Shown: piece after piece, positions 1 through 8,683 of the stretch
Layout of the letters: each line of letters begins with the position of its first letter
How positions within the stretch are numbered: position 1 is the stretch's first letter
From: Ruminococcaceae bacterium UBA7147
Lineage (GTDB): Bacteria > Bacillota > Clostridia > Oscillospirales > Acutalibacteraceae
Assembly (NCBI GenBank): GCA_002491825.1
Contig: DKWR01000038.1
Location: 1-30,424 of the forward strand
Direction: 5' to 3'
Length of the DNA: 30,424 bases
Notes under the pieces: generated by a model
What the model saw: the letters and a program-made list of their open reading frames with translations, nothing else
Databases searched by the model: none
What the model was told of the DNA's origin: nothing
Program-made: the position numbers and the translations under genes

Positions 1-153
1 CTCAACGCAAAATTATAGTTTATCAAAAGTTTTTTATTTCAAATATATTTCAAATATTTAAATAATAATATCATATTTATCTGCTTTTTGCAATTAAAAA
101 TATTTAATCCTGCAAAGAAAAATTATAAATTCTTTACTAATTTCAAAAAATCC

Positions 154-182
154 TTGATTTTATCGTGATATTGTTCTAAAAT
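154..182 (+). promoter_or_regulatory. Probable sigma-A promoter of ilvA-ridA
   Basis: A TTGATT box at 154-159 and a TAAAAT box at 177-182 are separated by exactly 17 bases in a very A+T-rich stretch. They lie about 37 bases upstream of the threonine ammonia-lyase start. The rest of bases 1-218 is A+T-rich sequence in which no gene or other signal was seen. Confidence 0.55.
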
Positions 183-218
183 TATAAAAGTGTATATTAA
201 TGGAAAAGGAAGAATATT

Positions 219-1412
219 ATGCTTACACTCGACAAGATATATCATGCTTCATATGTTCTTAAAGACGTAATCAGACCCACTCACCTTGTAAAAGCACAGG
301 CTATTACCAATGAGTGCGATATTTATCTTAAGCCTGAAAATTTACAGATAACAGGTTCGTTTAAGGTAAGAGGCTCGGGCTATAAAATTTCACAGCTTTC
401 CGATGAGGAGAAGAAGAGGGGCGTAATTGCCTGCTCGGCAGGTAACCACGCACAGGGTGTTGCGCTTGCCGCTACAAAGTACGGAATCAAATCGCTTATC
501 TGTCTGCCCGACGGCGCTCCTATTTCAAAGGTAGAGGCTACAAAGAGCTATGGTGCAGATGTTTGTATGGTACCCGGTGTTTACGATGACGCATACAACG
601 AGGCTTTAAGACTGCGTGACGAGAAGAACTACACGTTTATTCATCCGTTTGACGATGAAAACGTAATTGCAGGACAGGGCACAATAGGTATTGAGATTCT
701 CAACGAAATGCCGGACGTTGATGCTGTTGTTGCCGCAATCGGCGGCGGCGGACTGCTTTCGGGTGTTGCGTGTGCAATAAAGAGCCTTAACCCCAACATC
801 AAGGTTTACGGCGTTCAGGCAGAGGGTGCTCCCTCAATGTATGAGTCAATCAAGCAGGGCAAGATTGTTACACTTGACTCCGTTTCCACGGTTGCTGACG
901 GTATTCAGGTTAAAGAGCCGGGTGAGCATACATTTGAATACATAAAGAAGTACGTTGACGATATTGTAACCGTAAGCGACGACGAAATCTGTTCTGCAAT
1001 TTTAAAGCTGATTGAAACACAGAAGATGATTGCAGAGGGTGCAGGTGCGGCTCCTCTGGCTGCCGTTATGTTTAACAAGCTCCCCGTAAAGGGCAAAAAG
1101 GTTGTTTGCATAGTTTCGGGCGGTAACATTGACGTTACAATCCTTTCAAGGGTAATCAAGAGAGGACTTCTTATGACAGGCAGACAGCAGACTGTCTGCA
1201 TTGAACTTCAGGATAAACCGGGACAGCTTCTTGCTGTTTCAAAGATTATTGCCGACCTAGGCGCAAACGTAATTTCAATTCATCACGAAAGAGCAAGCGA
1301 GGGTTCAGACGTAACCGGCTGTTATCTCAGAATCGTGCTTGAAACCAAGAATTACGAGCACGTAAGAGAAATCACAAAAGCACTCACAGACGCTGGCTTT
1401 AAGCTTGTATAA
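219..1412 (+). CDS. ilvA: Threonine ammonia-lyase (threonine dehydratase) with C-terminal ACT domain
   Basis: This PLP enzyme deaminates threonine to 2-oxobutanoate and ammonia, either as the first step of isoleucine synthesis or for threonine catabolism. The fold-type II catalytic domain covers roughly residues 1-320. The PLP lysine is K49 in the motif GSFKVRG, SAGNHAQG lies at 73-80, and the phosphate-binding GGGGL is at 175-179. A C-terminal ACT-like domain (about 325-397) would sense an amino acid. The 397-residue length fits the single-ACT type found in Clostridia rather than the longer E. coli IlvA. AAAGGA lies 8 bases before the ATG. The next gene, ridA, starts 18 bases downstream, so the two are surely co-transcribed. 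This is logical because RidA removes the reactive enamine/imine intermediates released by this enzyme. The catabolic (tdcB-like) versus biosynthetic role cannot be settled from the sequence; no ilv genes are adjacent. Confidence 0.93.
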   Translation: MLTLDKIYHASYVLKDVIRPTHLVKAQAITNECDIYLKPENLQITGSFKVRGSGYKISQLSDEEKKRGVIACSAGNHAQGVALAATKYGIKSLICLPDGAPISKVEATKSYGADVCMVPGVYDDAYNEALRLRDEKNYTFIHPFDDENVIAGQGTIGIEILNEMPDVDAVVAAIGGGGLLSGVACAIKSLNPNIKVYGVQAEGAPSMYESIKQGKIVTLDSVSTVADGIQVKEPGEHTFEYIKKYVDDIVTVSDDEICSAILKLIETQKMIAEGAGAAPLAAVMFNKLPVKGKKVVCIVSGGNIDVTILSRVIKRGLLMTGRQQTVCIELQDKPGQLLAVSKIIADLGANVISIHHERASEGSDVTGCYLRIVLETKNYEHVREITKALTDAGFKLV

Positions 1413-1430
1413 AATACGGAGGTAATCAAA

Positions 1431-1802
1431 ATGGAAAAGATTTATACAAAAAATGCACCCGATGCAATCGGACCTTATTCACAGGCTGTAAAGGTAAACG
1501 GACTTGTTTTCACTTCGGGACAGATTGCAATTAACCCTGCAAGCGGTAACGTTGAGGCTGTAACAATTGAGGAGCAGACCGAGCAGGTTTGCACAAACCT
1601 CAAAAATGTTCTCGAAGCGGCAGGCAGTTCACTTGATAAGGCTGTAAAGACAGTATGCTTCCTCAAGAATATGGAGGACTTTGCGGCATTTAACGCAGTT
1701 TACGGCAAGTATTTCACAGAAAAGCCGGCACGTTCCTGTGTGGCAGTAAAACAGCTCCCCAAGGACGTTCTTGTTGAGGTAGAAGTAATCGCAGAAGTAT
1801 AA
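1431..1802 (+). CDS. ridA: RidA family 2-iminobutanoate/2-iminopropanoate deaminase
   Basis: RidA hydrolyses the imine/enamine products made by PLP dehydratases, protecting other PLP enzymes from 2-aminoacrylate damage. At 123 residues it has the normal family length. It shows the family signature PARSCVAVKQLP with R101, which corresponds to the substrate-carboxylate-binding Arg105 of E. coli RidA, and E116, matching Glu120. The N-terminal motif IGPYSQAV (13-20) is also typical. A perfect GGAGGT ribosome-binding site lies 8 bases upstream of the ATG in the short gap after ilvA. It is the last gene of the two-gene unit and is followed by a clear terminator. The coupling to threonine ammonia-lyase strongly supports the classical role. 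Confidence 0.95.
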   Translation: MEKIYTKNAPDAIGPYSQAVKVNGLVFTSGQIAINPASGNVEAVTIEEQTEQVCTNLKNVLEAAGSSLDKAVKTVCFLKNMEDFAAFNAVYGKYFTEKPARSCVAVKQLPKDVLVEVEVIAEV

Positions 1803-1831
1803 TTGATTATTTATATAGTAACATTTAAATT

Positions 1832-1866
1832 AACAGTCGGAATTATTAAGTTCCGGCTGTTTTATT
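1832..1866 (+). terminator. Intrinsic terminator after ridA
   Basis: AACAGTCGGAA pairs with TTCCGGCTGTT (one G-T wobble) across a short A/T-rich loop and is followed by TTATTTT. It ends the ilvA-ridA unit. Confidence 0.8.
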
Positions 1867-1950
1867 TTGCTCTGACTATTGAATAATACTTGAAGATATG
1901 TTAAGATTAATATAAATCAAGCAAAAAATTAAAAAGTTTGGAGAATAATG

Positions 1951-2796
1951 ATGAAAGTAAAGATTATTTCTGACAGCACCTGCGACCTTTCAAAGGGATT
2001 ACTTGAAAAGTACGAAATCAGCATTGTACCTCTGTACGTTGTTATGAATGATGAAACAAAGCGTGACGGACTTGAGGTTACGCCCGAGGATATTTACAGT
2101 TACGTTGACAAAAACGGCAAGCTCCCTTCTACAAGCGCCGCAAATATCGGAGATTATCTTGATGTTTTTAAATTCTGGCGTGAGCAGGGATATGAGATTG
2201 TCCATTTTGATATAAGCAGTGATTTTTCAAGTACACACCATAACGCCTGTATGGCGGCAGAGGAAGTCGGAGGAGTGTACGTTGTAGACTCCCGAAACCT
2301 CTCAACAGGACAGGGACTTGCAGTTCTGCACGGTGCAGAGATGGCACGAGACGGCAAATCAGCAAAGGAAATTTACGAGGAATGTACTGCGCTAACCTCA
2401 AAGATTGAGGCAAGCTTTGTAGTTGACAGCATTGATTATCTCTACAAGGGCGGTCGTTGTTCTGCACTTGCGGCATTTGGCGCAAATCTCTTGAAATTAA
2501 AGCCTTGCATTGAGGTAAAGGACGGCAAGATGAATCCCGGCAAAAAGTATCGTGGAAACATCAGCAGAGTTATGCTTAATTATGTTGAGGAGCGTTTGCG
2601 TGATAGAGATGACATAGACAAGAGCCGAATTTTCATAACGCATACAAAATGCAGTGAAGAGGACGTTGAAGCGGTTAGACAGAAGATACTTGAAATCTGC
2701 CCCGATTTTAAAGAGATTCTTGAAACTACGGCAGGCTGTACGGTAACAACTCATTGCGGACCTAACACGCTCGGAATTTTATTTATACGCAAATAA
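1951..2796 (+). CDS. DegV family fatty-acid-binding protein
   Basis: DegV proteins bind a fatty acid in a deep pocket. In Firmicutes the related FakB proteins present fatty acids to the FakA kinase, but many DegV paralogues have no assigned partner. The protein opens with the typical MKVKIISDSTCDL and carries the conserved PSTSAAN segment near residue 60, the VVDSRNLSTGQG region in mid-protein, and a C-terminal TTHCGPNTLGILF motif characteristic of the family. Length (281 residues) is normal. Two ATG codons occur in tandem at 1948 and 1951. GGAG at 1940-1943 sits 7 bases from the second and 4 from the first, so the second is preferred. It is transcribed alone, with terminators on both sides. 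No fakA-like gene is nearby, so a FakB role is not claimed. Confidence 0.9.
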   Translation: MKVKIISDSTCDLSKGLLEKYEISIVPLYVVMNDETKRDGLEVTPEDIYSYVDKNGKLPSTSAANIGDYLDVFKFWREQGYEIVHFDISSDFSSTHHNACMAAEEVGGVYVVDSRNLSTGQGLAVLHGAEMARDGKSAKEIYEECTALTSKIEASFVVDSIDYLYKGGRCSALAAFGANLLKLKPCIEVKDGKMNPGKKYRGNISRVMLNYVEERLRDRDDIDKSRIFITHTKCSEEDVEAVRQKILEICPDFKEILETTAGCTVTTHCGPNTLGILFIRK

Positions 2797-2808
2797 TTAT
2801 AAACTACA

Positions 2809-2845
2809 AGCCGCCCCGAATTAACGGAGCGGCTGTTGTGTTATT
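2809..2845 (+). terminator. Hairpin terminator after degV gene
   Basis: AGCCGCCCCG pairs with CGGAGCGGCT around an AATTAA loop and is followed by the modestly T-rich GTTGTGTT. The hairpin is strong but the U-tract is weak. The next gene's promoter starts inside this tail. Confidence 0.6.
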
Positions 2846-2864
2846 TATCAAGTTGTGCTATAAT
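2836..2864 (+). promoter_or_regulatory. Probable extended -10 promoter of the ttcA-like gene
   Basis: TTGTGT (2836-2841) and TATAAT (2859-2864) are 17 bases apart, with TG one base before the -10 box. It lies 34 bases before the start codon and overlaps the end of the preceding terminator. Confidence 0.6.
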
Positions 2865-2897
2865 TCTCCTGAATAAACAACTTTTTGGGAGCAGTAT

Positions 2898-3737
2898 ATG
2901 AGCAGAGGACTTGAAAAACACGAGCTTGTCGAGCGCAGTATAATCAAAACCTACAGAAAAAGAATATGGAATCCGTTTTTAATTGCGTTAAAGAATTATA
3001 AACTTGTAAACGCAGGCGATAAAATTGCCGTATGCATATCGGGTGGTAAGGATTCAATGCTTATGGCAAAGCTTTTACAGGAGCTTCACAAGTACAGCGA
3101 GGTGCCGTTTGAGCTTGTCTATCTTGTAATGGATCCCGGTTACAATGCTGAAAACCGAAAGAAGATAAAGGACAATGCAAGACTACTTAATATTCCGATT
3201 ACAGTGTTTGAAACTGATATTTTCACCGTAGCCGACAAAACGGAGAAATCTCCGTGCTACTTATGCGCAAGAATGAGGAGGGGACACCTCTACAAAAAAG
3301 CGCAGGATTTTGGGTGTAACAAAATTGCGCTCGGTCATCACTTCAACGATGTAATCGAAACCACACTGCTCGGAATGTTCTACGGCTCACAGATTCAGTC
3401 AATGCCGCCGAAGCTTCATAGCACGAACTTTAAGGGAATGGAGCTTATCCGTCCTATGTACTGTATTCACGAGGATGCAATAATCGCATGGCAAAAGTAC
3501 AACGAGCTTGAGTTTATCCAGTGTGCCTGTCGATTTACCGAAAACTGCGAGAACGGAACGGGCGATTCAAAGCGACAGGAGATAAAACAGCTTATAAAGG
3601 AGCTTAAAAAAACAAACCCGAATATAGAAAAGAGCATTTTCAACAGTATTCATTCCGTCTGCCTTGACACAATGGTTGGGTACAAGTCAAACGGAGTTGA
3701 GCACAGTTTTCTTGATAATTATGATGAAATAAATTAA
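2898..3737 (+). CDS. TtcA-like tRNA 2-thiolation (PP-loop) protein
   Basis: This is an ATP-dependent tRNA sulfurtransferase of the TtcA/TilS PP-loop superfamily. TtcA converts cytidine 32 of some tRNAs to 2-thiocytidine using an oxygen-sensitive Fe-S cluster. The PP-loop SGGKDS lies at residues 48-53, a CxxC pair (C120, C123) sits in the usual position, LGHHFND at 145-151 is the second nucleotide-binding motif, and further cysteines C209 and C211 could supply the third cluster ligand. Length (279) is close to E. coli TtcA (about 310). Start: ATG with GGGAG upstream. The gene is flanked by terminators and so is probably a single-gene unit. Clostridia encode several TtcA paralogues, some of unknown substrate, so the exact modified base is not certain. 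Confidence 0.82.
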   Translation: MSRGLEKHELVERSIIKTYRKRIWNPFLIALKNYKLVNAGDKIAVCISGGKDSMLMAKLLQELHKYSEVPFELVYLVMDPGYNAENRKKIKDNARLLNIPITVFETDIFTVADKTEKSPCYLCARMRRGHLYKKAQDFGCNKIALGHHFNDVIETTLLGMFYGSQIQSMPPKLHSTNFKGMELIRPMYCIHEDAIIAWQKYNELEFIQCACRFTENCENGTGDSKRQEIKQLIKELKKTNPNIEKSIFNSIHSVCLDTMVGYKSNGVEHSFLDNYDEIN

Positions 3738-3755
3738 AACTATATCAATACTGAA

Positions 3756-3784
3756 AAGGACAGCGTAGTGCTGTTCTTTTTTTA
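3756..3784 (+). terminator. Intrinsic terminator after ttcA-like gene
   Basis: GGACAGC pairs with GCTGTTC (one G-T pair) around a GTAGT loop and is followed immediately by seven T residues. A textbook rho-independent terminator. Confidence 0.88.
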
Positions 3785-3806
3785 TACAAAATTTGGTTTA
3801 TTATTA

Positions 3807-3835
3807 TTGACATTTTATATCAATTGAGTTAATAT
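3807..3835 (+). promoter_or_regulatory. Probable sigma-A promoter for membrane protein gene
   Basis: A perfect TTGACA (3807-3812) is followed 17 bases later by TAATAT (3830-3835); an overlapping TATAAT at 3833-3838 would give a 20-base spacer. It lies just upstream of the small membrane protein gene. Confidence 0.6.
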
Positions 3836-3872
3836 AATAATACAAAGTAAAATTTGAAAAGAGGTGCATTAT

Positions 3873-4460
3873 ATGAAAATAAAATTAGCAAAAGAAAATA
3901 TGCAGACAAAGCTCAATAACAGAAAAGGTGAGATTAGGCTTTACAATATGATTTTGCCGCCGTTTATGCTTATGATGTTTTCACCATTGCTTTGGTTGAT
4001 TTCGCTTGCAGGTAACTTTATAATTGATTCAGCAATTGTACTGATAATTTCTATGATATTATTTAGGAAAATCAGCTGTGAATTATATAAAAAATCTATC
4101 CTTAGAGTCTGGCTGCTTGGCTTTGCTTCTGATTTTATCGGTGTAATATATTTATTTTTTATTGGTCAGGTTGGGTATTTGTCAGGTGCTTACGATTATA
4201 AAGAAGGAGATAATATTATTCGCAGCTATTTGGCGGGTGCAAATTTGGCTGTTAATCATTCTGATACTTCAAGTTTTTGGGCTGTTGTTTTTCTTGTAAG
4301 CGGAATATTTGTTGCGGCAATTTGTATTTTTCTTTTTAATTATTTTATTTCTTTCAGAAAAACAGACCTTACAAAAAAACAGAGATTATTTTCGTCAATT
4401 ATGCTTGCAGTATGTACAGCACCATACACTTTTCTATTACCGGCAGATTTATTCTACTAA
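3873..4460 (+). CDS. Small multi-pass membrane protein, unknown function
   Basis: Not recognised as a member of a named family. The 195-residue product has a short basic N-terminus followed by four or five hydrophobic stretches: about residues 27-65 (probably two helices), 80-103, 137-162 and 172-190. Between the second and third blocks is a hydrophilic loop, roughly 105-135, rich in Asp, Tyr and Asn. No catalytic motif is visible. The ATG at 3873 is preferred over an upstream in-frame GTG at 3864, because the GAGGTG that overlaps that GTG is the ribosome-binding site at good spacing for the ATG. Codon use is A+T-rich compared with the pot genes downstream. It has its own promoter and shares a bidirectional terminator with the convergent pot operon. 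Confidence 0.75.
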   Translation: MKIKLAKENMQTKLNNRKGEIRLYNMILPPFMLMMFSPLLWLISLAGNFIIDSAIVLIISMILFRKISCELYKKSILRVWLLGFASDFIGVIYLFFIGQVGYLSGAYDYKEGDNIIRSYLAGANLAVNHSDTSSFWAVVFLVSGIFVAAICIFLFNYFISFRKTDLTKKQRLFSSIMLAVCTAPYTFLLPADLFY

Positions 4461-4470
4461 TAATAAACAT

Positions 4471-4515
4471 AAAAAAAGCAGGAACAGTTTTGCGCTGTTC
4501 CTGCATATTTTTTAT
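4471..4515. terminator. Bidirectional terminator between membrane protein gene and potD
   Basis: A perfect 10-bp stem, GCAGGAACAG with CTGTTCCTGC (4478-4504), is flanked by an A-run on the left and a T-rich run on the right. It can therefore stop transcription arriving from either of the two convergent units. Confidence 0.88.
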
Positions 4516-4517
4516 GT

Positions 4518-5591
4518 TTATTCAGCCTGAATTTTTACGAACTGTTCCTGCATATATGCGTATACGTCATCGGGAACGTTCGTGAATACATAGCATTTGT
4601 CAAGGTATTCGTCACTCGGGAAGATAAGCTCGCTCTGCTTCATATCCTCGTCAAGGTACTCGTCATATGCTCCCTGATTCGGTGTTGCGTAGTTCAGATA
4701 TTTGCAGTTTTCTGCGGCAACCTCGGGCTTCTGCATAAAGTTGATGAACTTCTCTGCATTTTCCTTGTTCTTACTGCATTTCGGAATACACATTGCGTCA
4801 TAGAAAAGGTTTGCACCGTCCTCGGGCATTGCATAGTCAAGATTCTCGTTTGCGTCCATCATAGTCACAACGTCGCCTGCATAGTACGGAGCAATTGCCG
4901 CCTGACTTTTTTCCATTTCGGTGAATACTTGATCCATAACATACTTTTTAAGCAACGGCTTTTGCTGTGCAAGCTTTTCAGCCGCTTTGTCAACGTCTTC
5001 CTTTGTGCAGTTTGCAGGGTTGATTCCGCAAAGCTGCATTGCAATTGCCATTGCGTCACGGCTGTTGTTGAACTGAAGAATCTGACCTTTGAGACTTTCG
5101 TCCCAGAGTGCGTCCCACGAAGTAGGTTTTTTGCTTACCTTTGTTTTGTCATAAATAATTGCGGTAACGCCCCAGCTGTAGCAGACTGTGTATTTTCCCT
5201 CGGGGTCGCAATCAAGCTTTTTAAAGCGATCCATAATATTATCATAATTCGGAATGTTGTCAAAATCAAGTTCAAGCAGCATATCCTCTTCGATGAGCTT
5301 ACTTATCATATAGTCCGACGGAATAATAACATCGTAGCTTACGTTGCTGTTTTTCAGCATATTGTAAAGCTCTTCGTTCGTTTCATAGGTGGTGTAGTTT
5401 ACCTTGATTCCCGTTTCGCTCTCAAATTCGTCGATAACGTCCATAAGGTCGTCCTCACCGTTCGAGATATACTCGCCCCAGTTGTAGACATTTACTTCAC
5501 CTGCACTACTGCTGTTGCCGCAACCTGAAAAACAGGCCGCAAACGATGCTGTCATTAATACAGCAAGGATAATACTGATTGTTCTTTTCAT
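4518..5591 (-). CDS. potD: Spermidine/putrescine-binding lipoprotein PotD
   Basis: Extracytoplasmic solute-binding protein of the polyamine ABC importer. The first 24 residues form a lipoprotein signal: basic MKR, a hydrophobic core, then two possible lipobox cysteines (C20 after FAA, C24 after FSG). A polar Ser/Gly spacer follows. The mature protein begins with the family's EVNVYNWGEYIS segment, which in PotD forms part of the polyamine site, and continues with a normal class D periplasmic-binding fold. At 357 residues the length is typical. It is the last gene of potABCD; the gap to potC is 29 bases and contains a GGGAG ribosome-binding site. A spermidine versus putrescine preference cannot be read from sequence alone. 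Confidence 0.93.
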   Translation of the reverse strand: MKRTISIILAVLMTASFAACFSGCGNSSSAGEVNVYNWGEYISNGEDDLMDVIDEFESETGIKVNYTTYETNEELYNMLKNSNVSYDVIIPSDYMISKLIEEDMLLELDFDNIPNYDNIMDRFKKLDCDPEGKYTVCYSWGVTAIIYDKTKVSKKPTSWDALWDESLKGQILQFNNSRDAMAIAMQLCGINPANCTKEDVDKAAEKLAQQKPLLKKYVMDQVFTEMEKSQAAIAPYYAGDVVTMMDANENLDYAMPEDGANLFYDAMCIPKCSKNKENAEKFINFMQKPEVAAENCKYLNYATPNQGAYDEYLDEDMKQSELIFPSDEYLDKCYVFTNVPDDVYAYMQEQFVKIQAE

Positions 5592-5620
5592 TTCTCAATC
5601 TCCCTTAAAATAAAATATAA

Positions 5621-6436
5621 TCACGTCTTTTGTGCTTTTACCTTTTCCTCGTGCCTCTCACGCAGATTGATTATAATCATAATGATAAGTACCGCAAGAA
5701 ACAGCAAAGCTGAAAGAGCGTTGATTTTCGGTGAAATTCTCCTGTGCGTCATTGAGTAAATCTCAATCGACAGGTTCTGGAACTTTGCACCCCTCGTAAA
5801 GTAAGTGATGATAAAGTCGTCAAGCGAATAGGTAAAGCTCATAAGCAGTCCCGAGAAAATACCGGGCATAAGCTCGTGAATAACAACCTTGTAGAACGCC
5901 TGCCACTGGTTGCACCCAAGGTCGAGTGCGGCGTCGTAAATACTGCTGTCCATTCGCCTTATTCTTGGCATAACATTGAGCACAACAAACGGTACGCAGA
6001 AACAGATATGCGAAATCAGCACCGTTACAAAGCCCATTTCAAAGTTGAACATAACGCCGAGGAACGTAAATAACAGCATAAGCGAAACGCCCATTACGAT
6101 GTCGGGACTGATAATCGGAATGTTTGACGCATTCTGAATAAGTACACGTTTTTTGCCCTTGAAGTTGTTGATTCCGATTGCGGCGGCTGTGCCGAGAATC
6201 GTGGCAAAAAATGAAGCAAGTACGGCAATTATAATTGTATTGCCGAGAGCGTTCATAATATTATCGTCTTTAAAAAGCTGTTCATACCATTTAAGCGAAA
6301 ATCCCTGCCATACGGTAGATTTGCCCTTGTTGAAAGAGTAAAAAATCAGTACGGCGATAGGCGCATAAAGGAAAATCATAATAAGAGCAATGTAGATTTT
6401 TGACAGTATGCCGTTTTTTTTATTTGTCTTTTTCAC
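5621..6436 (-). CDS. potC: Polyamine ABC transporter permease PotC
   Basis: Second membrane subunit of the polyamine importer, with six predicted membrane helices. The cytoplasmic EAA loop, which contacts the ATPase, is recognisable as the stretch beginning DAALDLGCNQWQAF. Length (271) matches the family. Translation starts at a GTG whose GTGA overlaps the potB stop codon, indicating translational coupling; a GAGGAGG ribosome-binding site lies inside the end of potB. The N-terminus is lysine-rich (MKKTNKKNG) and the C-terminus is basic and cytoplasmic. Confidence 0.93.
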   Translation of the reverse strand: MKKTNKKNGILSKIYIALIMIFLYAPIAVLIFYSFNKGKSTVWQGFSLKWYEQLFKDDNIMNALGNTIIIAVLASFFATILGTAAAIGINNFKGKKRVLIQNASNIPIISPDIVMGVSLMLLFTFLGVMFNFEMGFVTVLISHICFCVPFVVLNVMPRIRRMDSSIYDAALDLGCNQWQAFYKVVIHELMPGIFSGLLMSFTYSLDDFIITYFTRGAKFQNLSIEIYSMTHRRISPKINALSALLFLAVLIIMIIINLRERHEEKVKAQKT

Positions 6437-7224
6437 GCAATCGCCTCCTCATCACCAAAGAAATTCATAAGAATGAGGAACACGAAGATAAACACCATAA
6501 GAATAAGCGAAATAGCCGAGCCTGTGTTCTGGTCAGTCCAGAAGATTTTGTCGATAATATCGCCTATCATAATGTCATCTGTTCCGCCTAAATACTGCGA
6601 AACAAGGAATGTGCTTGCACTCGGTACAAATACCATTGTAATACCCGAGATTACTCCGGGAATACTCAACGGAAAAATTACCTTTCTGAAAACAGCAAGA
6701 CTGTTTGAGCCTAAATCCTGCGCAGCTTCAATAAGACCGCCGTCAATTTTGCTCATAACAGTGTAAATCGGAAGCACCATAAACGGCAGATATTCGTAAA
6801 CCATACCAAGCACAACCGCACCTGTGTTGCCGATATATGTTGCGTGTATTCCAAGCATTGAAAGCAGCATATCAATCGGACCGTTATCCTGCAACAGTGT
6901 AACCCATGCGTAAATTCTCAAAAGAAAGTTCATCCACATCGGAATCATCATAAGCATAATTACAGTGTTCTGCGTGGAGTGACGCATTTTTGTGATGATA
7001 TACGCAAGAGGATATGCAAGCAAAAGGCAGATAGCCGTTGAAATAAGCGCAATCCAGAGGGATTTCATAAATACGCCGGTATAGAAAAACGCATTTGCAA
7101 ACGGTTCAAGCGAGAAGTTACCGTTTTTATCGGTAAATGCAGTGTAACCGATCATAATAATCGGAATCATCGTGAATATTACCATCCATATGATATAGGG
7201 GATAGAGGGCTTTCTTGATTTCAT
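6433..7224 (-). CDS. potB: Polyamine ABC transporter permease PotB
   Basis: First membrane subunit of the polyamine importer, with six predicted helices and a clear EAA loop starting EAAQDLGSNSLAVF. Length (263) is typical. It starts two bases after the potA stop; its ribosome-binding site AAGGAGG is formed by the last codons of potA. The 4-base overlap with potC at its other end marks one tightly coupled operon. PotB and PotC would form the heterodimeric channel driven by PotA and fed by PotD. Confidence 0.93.
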   Translation of the reverse strand: MKSRKPSIPYIIWMVIFTMIPIIMIGYTAFTDKNGNFSLEPFANAFFYTGVFMKSLWIALISTAICLLLAYPLAYIITKMRHSTQNTVIMLMMIPMWMNFLLRIYAWVTLLQDNGPIDMLLSMLGIHATYIGNTGAVVLGMVYEYLPFMVLPIYTVMSKIDGGLIEAAQDLGSNSLAVFRKVIFPLSIPGVISGITMVFVPSASTFLVSQYLGGTDDIMIGDIIDKIFWTDQNTGSAISLILMVFIFVFLILMNFFGDEEAIA

Positions 7225-7226
7225 AA

Positions 7227-8645
7227 TCAGCCCTCCTTAACTTTTTCAATAACTTCAAACTGAGCCTTTGAAAAGTCAAACGCAAGCGGAACATACGTTG
7301 CAACCTGCTCGTCGGTGTCGCTTAACATAAGCCACTTTCTCTCGTCGGATTCAAGTATAATTTCGTTGTGCTCACCCTTGTAGACAACCGACTCAATATA
7401 AACGTCCTTTAGGTGACCGTTTCCGTCGCCAGCAAGCGAAAGAGCCTCGGGAGGAAGCGTGATTTTAACGCTTGTACCCTGCGGATAATACTTGTTTTCA
7501 ACCTTAACGGTTTCACCCTCAAGCTCAACTTCAAAGCAGTTTTCGTCCTCACTTGAATATGTAACCTTGGTTTCAATTATATTGTCATAGAACGGAAGGA
7601 GCTTGTTCATAATCTGAATATTGAACGGAATTACCCTCATTCCGATTTCACTGCCGATTTCGGCTGACTTTGTGGAGTGTATGAGAATTTCACACTTACC
7701 GCACCTTACGCTTATCTCGTAGTGAACACCCTTGAAAGTCAGCTTTTCAACAGTGCCGACAAGCTGACCGTTCTCGGGAGAGGTGATTTCAATATCCTCG
7801 GGGCGGATAACAACGTCGACAGGAGTGTTTTTGCCGAATCCCTTGTCAACACATTCAAGCTCTCTGCCGAGAATTTTAATACGGCAGTCGTCAATCATAG
7901 TTCCGTTTAAGATATTGGCCTCGCCGATAAAGTCGGCAACAAATGCGTTTACAGGCTCGTTGTAAATGTCCTCGGGAGTGCCTATTTGCTCAATCACGCC
8001 GTTGTTCATAACAACAACTCTGTCGCTCATTGTAAGAGCCTCTTCCTGGTCGTGAGTAACGTATATAAAGGTTTTTTCGGTTTTTTGCTGAATTTCTTTT
8101 AATTCAATCTGCATACATTTCCGAAGCTTAAGGTCAAGAGCGCCCAAAGGCTCGTCGAGCAGAATAATATCGGGGTCGCAGACAAGTGCTCTTGCAATCG
8201 CAACACGCTGCTGCTGTCCTCCCGAAAGCTTTGAAATGTTGCGCTTTTCATAGCCTTTAAGGTCAACGGTAGCAAGCATCTTTGTAACTTTTCTTTTGAT
8301 TTCGTCCTTCGGAAATTTCTTAAGCTTAAGTCCGAAAGCCACGTTGTCAAAGACGTTAAGATGAGGAAACAGCGAGTATTTCTGAAAAACGGTATTGACG
8401 TTTCTTTTGTTGGGAGGAGTACCGTTTATGCGCTTTCCGTCAAAAATGACGTCGCCGCTTTCAGGCTCAACAAATCCTCCGATAATTCGCAGAGTAGTAG
8501 TTTTTCCGCAACCGCTCGGACCTAAAATAGTAACAAATTCCTTTTCGTGAATATCAAGGTTAATATGGTTGAGAATAACCTCGCCGTCAAACCTTACAAA
8601 AATATCTTTTAATGAAACGATTGTGTTTTTTGCTGTCTGCTCCAT
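7227..8645 (-). CDS. potA: Polyamine ABC transporter ATPase PotA, with extended C-terminus
   Basis: ATP-hydrolysing subunit of the importer. Walker A GPSGCGKT lies at 43-50, the Q-loop at about 88, the signature LSGGQQQR at 140-147, Walker B IILLDEP at 160-166, and the switch histidine in VTHDQ at 196-200. A TOBE-type regulatory domain follows from about residue 240. At 472 residues the protein is some 90-100 longer than E. coli PotA (378). The extra part (about 355-472) begins with an acidic stretch and looks like a second beta-rich TOBE-like repeat. The ATG is preceded by AGGGGTG at good spacing. It is the first gene of potABCD; promoter and structured leader are described separately. Confidence 0.92.
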   Translation of the reverse strand: MEQTAKNTIVSLKDIFVRFDGEVILNHINLDIHEKEFVTILGPSGCGKTTTLRIIGGFVEPESGDVIFDGKRINGTPPNKRNVNTVFQKYSLFPHLNVFDNVAFGLKLKKFPKDEIKRKVTKMLATVDLKGYEKRNISKLSGGQQQRVAIARALVCDPDIILLDEPLGALDLKLRKCMQIELKEIQQKTEKTFIYVTHDQEEALTMSDRVVVMNNGVIEQIGTPEDIYNEPVNAFVADFIGEANILNGTMIDDCRIKILGRELECVDKGFGKNTPVDVVIRPEDIEITSPENGQLVGTVEKLTFKGVHYEISVRCGKCEILIHSTKSAEIGSEIGMRVIPFNIQIMNKLLPFYDNIIETKVTYSSEDENCFEVELEGETVKVENKYYPQGTSVKITLPPEALSLAGDGNGHLKDVYIESVVYKGEHNEIILESDERKWLMLSDTDEQVATYVPLAFDFSKAQFEVIEKVKEG

Positions 8646-8683
8646 TTATGCACCCCTGTTCCGAAAATAATAAAAATCAGAAA

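Noticed and set aside
4929..5528. 199-codon open frame opposite potD
   Set aside because: It is the antisense shadow of a clearly conserved gene; its Val/Asn/Phe/Cys-rich composition is what reverse-strand reading of potD codons produces.
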